From positions 1 to 5,522 of the forward strand of contig JAITQH010000004.1 of the NCBI GenBank assembly GCA_031288985.1: 5,522 nt of DNA. The letters are read 5' to 3'. Numbering within the stretch: position 1 is the first letter of the stretch; every line of letters starts with the position of its first letter. This document shows, in pieces, positions 1-5,067 of the stretch. Under the pieces are notes generated by a model that was not told the DNA's origin, made no database searches, and saw nothing but the letters and a program-made list of their open reading frames with translations. This DNA is from Candidatus Methanoplasma sp. (lineage in GTDB: Archaea > Thermoplasmatota > Thermoplasmata > Methanomassiliicoccales > Methanomethylophilaceae). A program made the position numbers and the translations under genes.

Positions 1-1
1 A

Positions 2-133
2 TCTGCCGCGACCAAGGAAGTGTTGAACGAACTCTGCAGTTCACATTGCGGCACCATTCCGATACGATCCATTCATTTGTTCGACAGGGCGTCCGGCCGT
101 GTTCGCAAGCAGAGGCAGAGGGTTCATGTGTGA
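2..133 (+). CDS. Possible C-terminal end of an unidentified protein (5'-truncated)
   Basis: An open frame enters from the left edge and stops at TGA 131-133, giving 43 residues. It reads SAATKEVLNELC, then SSHCGTIPIRSIHLF, then DRASGRVRKQRQRVHV. The hydrophobic/charged alternation and the basic tail (RVRKQRQRV) look like the end of a real protein. Two cysteines and a histidine are close together (C12, C15 and H15-C16 region), but I recognise no family. Frame +1 is also open from 1 to 195, which weakens the choice of frame. Other possibilities are non-coding DNA or a decayed gene remnant. No start is visible because the gene begins outside the window. Confidence 0.3.
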   Translation, partial: SAATKEVLNELCSSHCGTIPIRSIHLFDRASGRVRKQRQRVHV

Positions 134-192
134 ACTTTCCATCTTGCTCCGACAATCCGACAATCCGACGCGTCGAGGCCTATACCTTAATT
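134..192. other. Short spacer with no clear gene
   Basis: Nothing convincing is encoded here. The only structure is a short tandem repeat of CCGACAAT (149-156 and 157-164, followed by a partial CCGAC at 165-169). After it the composition switches abruptly from GC-rich to AT-rich near position 181. No terminator hairpin for the upstream frame could be seen. Confidence 0.5.
149..169 (+). repeat. Tandem 8-bp repeat, 2.6 copies
   Basis: The unit CCGACAAT occurs at 149-156 and 157-164 and is followed by CCGAC at 165-169. It lies just outside the AT-rich hipBA promoter island. It is too short to assign a role. It may be slippage, or a weak binding site. Confidence 0.6.
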
Positions 193-216
193 TAAAATAA
201 CTTATTTGTTATTTTA
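193..216. promoter_or_regulatory. Operator-like palindrome 1 upstream of hipBA
   Basis: A perfect inverted repeat has 9-bp arms, TAAAATAAC (193-201) and GTTATTTTA (208-216), around the 6-bp spacer TTATTT. A second copy matching at 21 of 24 positions lies exactly 41 bp downstream. HipB-family antitoxins are dimeric HTH repressors that bind palindromes in their own promoter, so this is the natural candidate for a HipB operator. The role is inferred from position, symmetry and repetition. Because AT-rich DNA makes chance palindromes easier, the repeated copy is the stronger evidence. Confidence 0.6.
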
Positions 217-232
217 TAGGAATAAATTGCAA

Positions 233-241
233 TTAATATAA
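233..241 (+). promoter_or_regulatory. Candidate TATA box of the hipBA promoter
   Basis: TTAATATAA is the best match I see to an archaeal TATA element in this island. With the usual 25 or so bases from TATA centre to start site, transcription would begin near 260-266. That gives a very short leader to the GTG at 276, or about 30-37 bases to the ATG at 297. The AT-richness leaves several alternatives, such as 211-219 (ATTTTATAG), so the exact box is uncertain. Confidence 0.4.
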
Positions 242-257
242 TTTATTTGTTAATTTA
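234..257. promoter_or_regulatory. Operator-like palindrome 2 upstream of hipBA
   Basis: This 24-bp element repeats palindrome 1 (193-216) with differences at only three positions (4, 9 and 20 of the element). The shared core TTATTTGTTA is at 202-211 and again at 243-252. Its own dyad symmetry is imperfect (6 of 9 arm positions). It covers the candidate TATA box and ends 18 bases before the first hipB start codon, so a bound repressor would block promoter access. The centre-to-centre distance of 41 bp is close to four helical turns, which puts both sites on one face of the DNA. Confidence 0.55.
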
Positions 258-275
258 ATGTAAAACATTTTATCT

Positions 276-641
276 GTGGAGCACAATCTTCCCATAATGT
301 ACATTCCCTCAGATGCATATGAGTTGTCGGATGCGGATATAGTTCGGATGATGGGAGAGAAGCTGAAGACGATACGGCTGAACAACAACATCACCCGAGA
401 TCAGCTCCGTCAGGCGTCGGGAGTGCACGTCAAGACCATAGGGGATCTGGAAAGCGGCAAGAATGTTACGCTGTCGACGCTCATAGCGGTGCTCAGGGGA
501 CTCCGCAGGCTCAACCTGCTGGACTGCCTTCTGGAGGATGAAGGGATAAGCCCCATACTTGCGTACAAGATGCAGGGCAGGGCGCCGAAGCGCGCCACGG
601 GGCGCTCGTCGGATGCACAGAACAGGAGGATGAGGCTTTGA
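276..641 (+). CDS. hipB: HipB-like helix-turn-helix antitoxin and autorepressor
   Basis: This 121-residue Xre/Cro-type protein is predicted to neutralise the HipA kinase encoded directly downstream and to repress its own promoter. The HTH domain spans roughly residues 27-81. It has a positioning helix near TRDQLRQASGV (40-50) and a recognition helix near HVKTIGDLESG (51-61), followed by a leucine-rich helical end (LIAVLRGLRRLNLLDCLL). Residues 91-121 form a basic, probably flexible tail (GRAPKRATGR, NRRMRL), as in single-domain HTH partners of HipA toxins. The start is not settled. GTG 276 has no Shine-Dalgarno site. ATG 297 (residue 8) has a GGAG at 278-281, but it is 15 bases away. Both keep the whole HTH. 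The stop overlaps the hipA start by 4 bases. Antitoxin function is inferred from gene pairing; HTH identity is clear. Confidence 0.92.
   Translation: MEHNLPIMYIPSDAYELSDADIVRMMGEKLKTIRLNNNITRDQLRQASGVHVKTIGDLESGKNVTLSTLIAVLRGLRRLNLLDCLLEDEGISPILAYKMQGRAPKRATGRSSDAQNRRMRL
625..629 (+). promoter_or_regulatory. Strong Shine-Dalgarno site for hipA
   Basis: GGAGG lies inside the last codons of hipB, 8 bases before TTG 638-640. It decides the hipA start: there is no in-frame ATG nearby, and the ATG at 630-632 belongs to the hipB frame. The site allows independent initiation on hipA in addition to translational coupling through the TTGA overlap. Confidence 0.8.
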
Positions 642-1903
642 GCGCCGCCGTAAAGGTCAACATATGGGGCAGGCCCGTAGGCGCCGCCGTTTGGGATCGG
701 CGGACGGGATGCGCAAGATTCCAGTTCGATCCGGAGTTCGTAAGGAGCGGCGTCGAACTGTCGCCTGCGGTGATGCCGCTGTCCAATGACATATATTCCT
801 TCGAGTCTCTGGACAGAAACGCATACAAAGGCCTCCCGGGAATGCTGGCCGACTCTCTTCCGGACAAGTTTGGGAACACCCTCCTCGACATATGGATGCG
901 GCGCGGCGGCGTGAATCCCGACAGATTCACCTCCTTGGACCGCCTCTGCTACACCGGAAAACGGGGAATGGGCGCATTGGAGTACGAACCCGCCCTGACG
1001 GAAGGTCGGGGCGCAGAGAACGTGGACATGGATGCGCTCTCATCCTTGGCGGCGGAGGCGGTCAGGGAACAGGAGGGAATGTCCGCCGATCTCATGAACG
1101 ACGGCATTGAGGATCTCATATCGCTGGGCACATCCGCCGGCGGCGCCCGGGCCAAAGCCATCATCGCACTCAACGGGTCAACGATGGAGATCCGTTCCGG
1201 GCGCGGCGTTCTCCCCGACGGATTCTCCCATTGGATCGTAAAGTTCGACACCGAACAGGAGGTCAAACGGGGATTCTGCATGGTGGAGCATGCATACCAC
1301 AGGATGGCGGCGGAATGCGGGATAGAAATGAGCGAATGCCGTCTTCTGAAAACGAAGAACGGAACCCACTTCCTTACGAAAAGATTCGACCGCATCGGAT
1401 CCGAGAAGGTGCACATGCAGACCCTGTGCGCCATGGCCCATTACGACTTCACCAAGCCCGGGATCCACTCCTACGAGCAGCTCTTCTCCGTGATGCGCCG
1501 CATAGGTCTGCCGGCGGCCGACGCGGAGCAGATGTTCAGACGGGTGGCGTTCAATGTCATCATGAGAAACAACGACGACCATACGAAGAACACATCCTTC
1601 ATGCTGCCGAAGGGCGGAAGATGGGGGCTGGCCCCTGCATATGATATAACATTCGCGTACAAACCCGGCAACAGATGGCTCCAAGAACACCAAATGTCCG
1701 TCAACGGGAGGACCTTCGGCATAACAAGGGAGGATCTGATGTCGCTTGCACATTCCGCAGGCGTGAAGAAGGCGGCGGATATCATCGACGGGACGGAATC
1801 GATATCATCCGAGTGGAAGGATTTCGCAAAGGACAGCGGCGTGCCGGACGCCACGCGCGAAAGGATCGGAGACGCGATGCGCGGCGGCCTCGGATCGTTC
1901 TGA
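638..1903 (+). CDS. hipA: HipA-family serine/threonine-protein kinase toxin
   Basis: This 421-residue protein is close in length to E. coli HipA (440). The N-terminal couple_hipA region covers about residues 1-118, with GLPGMLADSLPDKFG (65-79) and the GMGALEYEP strand (110-118). The conserved loop GTSAGGARAKA (164-174) aligns with the E. coli loop carrying autophosphorylated Ser150, so Ser166 is the equivalent. Lys202 (HWIVKFD) is the likely ATP-binding lysine. NNDDHTKN (311-318) is the catalytic loop, with Asp313 aligning with E. coli Asp309. AYDI (334-337) supplies metal-binding Asp336. All key residues are present, so an active kinase is expected. Known relatives inactivate translation by phosphorylating aminoacyl-tRNA synthetases; the target here is unknown. 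The start is TTG, set by GGAGG at 625-629, and overlaps the hipB stop as TTGA, consistent with a coupled operon. Confidence 0.95.
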   Translation: MSAAVKVNIWGRPVGAAVWDRRTGCARFQFDPEFVRSGVELSPAVMPLSNDIYSFESLDRNAYKGLPGMLADSLPDKFGNTLLDIWMRRGGVNPDRFTSLDRLCYTGKRGMGALEYEPALTEGRGAENVDMDALSSLAAEAVREQEGMSADLMNDGIEDLISLGTSAGGARAKAIIALNGSTMEIRSGRGVLPDGFSHWIVKFDTEQEVKRGFCMVEHAYHRMAAECGIEMSECRLLKTKNGTHFLTKRFDRIGSEKVHMQTLCAMAHYDFTKPGIHSYEQLFSVMRRIGLPAADAEQMFRRVAFNVIMRNNDDHTKNTSFMLPKGGRWGLAPAYDITFAYKPGNRWLQEHQMSVNGRTFGITREDLMSLAHSAGVKKAADIIDGTESISSEWKDFAKDSGVPDATRERIGDAMRGGLGSF

Positions 1904-1928
1904 TGGCGGCATCCCCGCCCATGGGAGC

Positions 1929-1965
1929 AAAAAGATAAGATCGACGGCGGGCAGGACCCGCCGTC
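1929..1965. terminator. Shared hairpin terminator between convergent hipA and ileS
   Basis: Perfect 9-bp arms GACGGCGGG (1943-1951) and CCCGCCGTC (1957-1965) flank the 5-base loop CAGGA. The hairpin begins 4 bases past the ileS stop and 39 bases past the hipA stop. On the - strand it is followed by a T-rich run (TTTTT complementary to 1929-1933), and on the + strand by TTGTT (1966-1970). Archaeal termination depends mainly on T-runs, so the - strand side is the better terminator. The hairpin may also protect both 3' ends. Confidence 0.65.
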
Positions 1966-1969
1966 TTGT

Positions 1970-4912
1970 TCACTGTTCGGCGGCGCTGATGCCGATCACG
2001 ATGTCCTTGCCGGTCACATCCCAGGTCCTCACTTCGTCCCCTCCGGGGCTGTCGGTGAAGACAAGCTTCTTTGCTCTGACCTCATTGGAGATGTGATCCT
2101 TCCAACCGTCGAACAGTCCGACGAGGCGGGGTTCGGCGCTGACGTCGCAGTTGATGTACTGCTCCACGTTGAGCTTCATGTCCTTCCTCATCTGCTGTAT
2201 CCTGCGGATCAGTTCTCTTGCGTAGCCTTCCGCTTCGATCTCCGGGGTGACGTCGAAGTCGATGACCAGCGTTCCTTCTTCGAAAGGCACGGCCTCTCCC
2301 TCGCCTCCGCCGTAGACTATCTCTTTGACGTTCCCCTGCTGGGCCAGAACGTCGTTGAACACTTTGACCGCATCGTTCACGGAGGCGTCGTTCCCGCGGA
2401 CGAATATCCGCTTCAGAGGCCATCTGAGCTTGCTGCCCATCTTCGCCCTCTCGGAAGCGACGATCTCTATGATGTTCTGGACCAGGTGCATGCTGTGCTC
2501 CAGGCCGTCGTCGAGGAGTTCCCCGTCGCAGACGACCCAATCCTCCATGTGCACCGAGAGCTTCGTTCCTCCCATGTGCCTGTACACCTCTTCGGATATG
2601 TGCGGAGCGACGGGTGCAAGCACGAGGGCCGCGGTCATCACCGCATAATGCAGCACGAAATAGGAAGCGGTCTTGTCGTTGGCGGAATCCGCATCCTCCG
2701 TCCAGCTTCTGTCCCTCACCAAGCGGACGTACCATCTGGAAAGATCGTCCAGAATGTAATCCTCCGCCGCGCGTGCGACCTTGTGCAGCTCCCTGGCCTC
2801 AAGCCCTTCGGTGACGGTGCGTTTGAGCTTCTCGGTCCGGGACAGCATCCACTTGTCCTCGCACCTGAGGTGGTCGAACACAGACTCCAAGGTATGTTCG
2901 TCGGGGTCGTAGCCGTCGATGTTCATGTACGTGGAGGCGAAATTCACAACATTCCAATACGTGTTCAGGATCTTCCTGGCGTTCTTGGGGCCGTCCTTCT
3001 GGAATGCGGTGTCCTCCCACGGGGCGTTCGCCTTGATCATATACAGCCTGAGAGAGTCGGCGCCCAGTTCGTTGATTATCTCCAGAGGCTCGATCACGTT
3101 GCCGAGCGACTTGGACATCTTCTGCCCTTTGGGATCCAGCACCCACCCGTGCATCATGACCTCGTCGTACGGAGCGTGTCCAAAGGACACGGTCCCTGCG
3201 CCGAGCTGGGTGTAGAACCATCCTCTGGTCTGGTCGTGCGCTTCCACGATGAAGCGCCCTCTGCCGCCCCACGCCTCGAACTCCTCCTTCTTCGCGGGAT
3301 ATCCCATCTGGGCCCATCCCGCCACTCCGGAGTCGAACCACACGTCCAAGACGTCCTTTACGCGGTTCATGGTCTTCCCGCATTTGCCGCATTTGAACGT
3401 CACCCCGTCGATCCACGGCCGGTGCGTGTCCATTCCCTCGGTGTATCCGTCGCCTTCGCGCAGTTCATTGTACTGCCCCACGACGCGCACATTTCCGCAT
3501 CCGCACTCCCACACCGGGAGCGGTATGCCCCAATATCTCTGACGGGTCACGCACCATTCCCTCGCGCCTTCGACCCAATTCTTCTCCCTTGACGCGCCCG
3601 CCCAGTCGGGGACCCATTTGACGCGTTCGATCTCCTCCAGCATCTTATCCTTGATCTTGGGGATGTCTATGAACCACTGGCGGGTGTTCCTGTATATTAT
3701 CGGGGATTTGCATCTCCAGCAGTGTCCGTACCTGTGTTTTATCTTGCCGGAATTCAGGAGAAGCCCTTTCTCGTTCAGGTATTTCACGATGTCGTCGTTG
3801 ACGGTCTTGACCTTCTTCCCCGCCATCATCGGGAACCCGTCGGTGAACCTTCCGGCCTCACCCACGGGGCAGAAGGGCGCCAGGCCGTATCTCTTTCCCG
3901 TGTCGTAATCGTCGGGGCCGAATCCCGGCGCGGTGTGCACCAGACCCGTGTTGTCGTCTTCCACGTAGTCGGCGAGCACGACCTTGTACGTCCAGTCCGT
4001 CCTCAGGAGGGCGTCGGGGGCGATGTCGAACGGAGGGAGGTAGCTTTTGCCTTCAAGATCCTTTCCGGTGCATTTTTCGAGGATCTCGAAGCTCTCGTAT
4101 CCTCCGGCTTTCATAACATGCTCGGTTCTGGACCCCATGCAGACAACCGTCTCTTCCCCCTTCTCCCCGAAGAGCCTCGCCCTGACATACGCCATGTCGG
4201 GATGGGCCGCGACGGCCATGTTGGAGGGCAGCGTCCACGGCGTGGTCGTCCATATGACCAAGGAGACGGCCGGCTCGTCCTTCAGGGGGAATCTTACGAT
4301 CACGGAAGGATCGGTCTCGTCCCAATACTCTATCTCCGCCTCGGCAAGGGCCGTTTCGCACCTGGGGCACCAGGTCACGACCCGGTGGGCGGGGCCGAGC
4401 AGCCCCTTCTCGTATGCTTTGGACACGGTCCACCATGCGGACTCGATGAAATCCGGCATAAGAGTCTGGTAGGGATTGTCCCAATCCATCCACACTCCGA
4501 GCTGTTTGAACTGCTCCGTCATGCTTACGCGGAGGTCGTTCGCGAACTTCTTGCAGGTGTCTACGAACTTGTCTATGCCTATCTCTTCTATCTCCTTCTT
4601 GGAGTGGACGCCGATCTTCTTCTCCACCTGCACTTCGATGGGAAGCCCGTGCATGTCGAAGCCGGGCTGGTCGCGGACGTTGTATCCCTTCATCCTCCAA
4701 TAGCGGATTAGGATGTCCTTGACGGTCTTGTTCATCGCCGTCCCCAGGTGGATGGATCCCGTGGTGTACGGAGGTCCGTCGAGGAAATTGAATCTCTCCC
4801 CTGCGGATCTCAGTTCTTTGGTCTTCTCATAGGCGTGCTCGGATTCCCAGAATGCCCGGATCTCCTTCTCTATCGTCGGTGCGTCATAATTCGCGCGGAC
4901 CTGCTTTATCAT
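1970..4912 (-). CDS. ileS: Isoleucyl-tRNA synthetase, archaeal type
   Basis: This 980-residue class I synthetase charges tRNA-Ile with isoleucine in the cytoplasm (EC 6.1.1.5). The HIGH-type motif is GSIHLGT (52-58), and the partner KMSKS loop is at 598-602. The CP1 editing domain, which clears mischarged valyl-tRNA-Ile, is marked by TTTPWTLPSN (222-231) and HTAPGFGPDDY (326-336). Cysteine pairs for zinc are at C182/C185, C398/C401, C470/C472 and C508/C511. WFDSG (525-529) and HDQTRGWFYT (559-568) are typical of the family. The anticodon-binding helical domain follows from about 680, and a C-terminal domain runs to the end. It is somewhat shorter than the roughly 1,040 residues I recall for methanogen enzymes. 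ATG 4912 is chosen because homology begins there (MIKQVRANYD) and GAGG at 4920-4923 sits 7 bases upstream. The frame stays open to 5497, but that part overlaps the divergent TPR gene and reads as low-complexity arginine/proline/serine. Confidence 0.98.
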   Translation of the reverse strand: MIKQVRANYDAPTIEKEIRAFWESEHAYEKTKELRSAGERFNFLDGPPYTTGSIHLGTAMNKTVKDILIRYWRMKGYNVRDQPGFDMHGLPIEVQVEKKIGVHSKKEIEEIGIDKFVDTCKKFANDLRVSMTEQFKQLGVWMDWDNPYQTLMPDFIESAWWTVSKAYEKGLLGPAHRVVTWCPRCETALAEAEIEYWDETDPSVIVRFPLKDEPAVSLVIWTTTPWTLPSNMAVAAHPDMAYVRARLFGEKGEETVVCMGSRTEHVMKAGGYESFEILEKCTGKDLEGKSYLPPFDIAPDALLRTDWTYKVVLADYVEDDNTGLVHTAPGFGPDDYDTGKRYGLAPFCPVGEAGRFTDGFPMMAGKKVKTVNDDIVKYLNEKGLLLNSGKIKHRYGHCWRCKSPIIYRNTRQWFIDIPKIKDKMLEEIERVKWVPDWAGASREKNWVEGAREWCVTRQRYWGIPLPVWECGCGNVRVVGQYNELREGDGYTEGMDTHRPWIDGVTFKCGKCGKTMNRVKDVLDVWFDSGVAGWAQMGYPAKKEEFEAWGGRGRFIVEAHDQTRGWFYTQLGAGTVSFGHAPYDEVMMHGWVLDPKGQKMSKSLGNVIEPLEIINELGADSLRLYMIKANAPWEDTAFQKDGPKNARKILNTYWNVVNFASTYMNIDGYDPDEHTLESVFDHLRCEDKWMLSRTEKLKRTVTEGLEARELHKVARAAEDYILDDLSRWYVRLVRDRSWTEDADSANDKTASYFVLHYAVMTAALVLAPVAPHISEEVYRHMGGTKLSVHMEDWVVCDGELLDDGLEHSMHLVQNIIEIVASERAKMGSKLRWPLKRIFVRGNDASVNDAVKVFNDVLAQQGNVKEIVYGGGEGEAVPFEEGTLVIDFDVTPEIEAEGYARELIRRIQQMRKDMKLNVEQYINCDVSAEPRLVGLFDGWKDHISNEVRAKKLVFTDSPGGDEVRTWDVTGKDIVIGISAAEQ

Positions 4913-4919
4913 CGCTAAT

Positions 4920-4923
4920 CCTC
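4920..4923 (-). promoter_or_regulatory. Shine-Dalgarno site for ileS
   Basis: On the - strand, GAGG precedes the ATG at 4912-4910 with a 7-base spacer. It supports this start over the long upstream extension of the same frame. Confidence 0.8.
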
Positions 4924-4928
4924 TTGCG

Positions 4929-4947
4929 CCGGGTAAGTCTTGCCCGG
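4929..4947. promoter_or_regulatory. 19-bp palindrome in the ileS leader
   Basis: CCGGGTAAG and CTTGCCCGG flank a single central T on the + strand, forming 9-bp arms with one mismatch (positions 4934 and 4942). It sits between the ileS Shine-Dalgarno site and the TATA box, within the first bases downstream of the predicted start site. It could be a repressor site or a leader stem (CCGGG/CCCGG with a 9-base loop). The symmetry is seen; any function is inferred. Confidence 0.35.
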
Positions 4948-4974
4948 GCGGTGATGCGGGAATCTGTCGCTTCG

Positions 4975-4986
4975 TTATATAGTTAA
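4975..4986 (-). promoter_or_regulatory. Candidate TATA box for ileS
   Basis: Read on the - strand this is TTAACTATATAA, a good archaeal TATA element in an otherwise GC-rich intergenic region. Transcription would begin about 25 bases downstream, near 4950-4955, giving ileS a leader of about 40 bases. The central TATATA (4976-4981) is symmetric and could also serve the divergent TPR gene, but the flanks fit ileS better. Confidence 0.55.
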
Positions 4987-5024
4987 GCAGGCAGAAGCGG
5001 GGTTGGAAACGCCGTCCCGACAGG

Positions 5025-5031
5025 TTAATAC
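5025..5031 (+). promoter_or_regulatory. Weak candidate TATA element for the TPR gene
   Basis: TTAATAC is about 40 bases before the GTG start at 5068, so a start site near 5053 would leave a short leader containing the GGAG at 5056-5059. The match is modest. The alternative is the symmetric TATATA at 4976-4981, with a leader of about 60 bases. Confidence 0.25.
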
Positions 5032-5055
5032 GGCCGTTCCGCCCTTCCGACGCAT

Positions 5056-5059
5056 GGAG
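5056..5059 (+). promoter_or_regulatory. Shine-Dalgarno site deciding a GTG start
   Basis: GGAG lies 8 bases before GTG 5068-5070. Together with the in-frame TAA at 5026-5028 and the lack of an early ATG in this frame, it fixes the TPR protein start. The other in-frame GTG (5059) would overlap the site itself. Confidence 0.65.
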
Positions 5060-5067
5060 TGGGATGC

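Noticed and set aside
38..136. 8-bp inverted repeat AGTTCACA (38-45) and TGTGAACT (129-136), possible element ends
   Set aside because: The arms are too short and cannot be extended. There is no flanking target duplication, and one arm spans the stop codon of the edge frame.
949..1854. Several - strand frames of 127-191 codons under hipA
   Set aside because: All overlap the clear HipA kinase, and none shows a domain or a ribosome-binding site that I could support.
2093..3592. 499-codon open frame antisense to ileS
   Set aside because: It is an antisense shadow of a GC-rich gene. It has no recognisable domain, and the ileS protein on the other strand is unambiguous across the whole span.
3722..4711. 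329-codon open frame antisense to ileS
   Set aside because: It is antisense to the ileS catalytic and editing domains; the sequence is valine/glycine/histidine-rich shadow with no domain signature.
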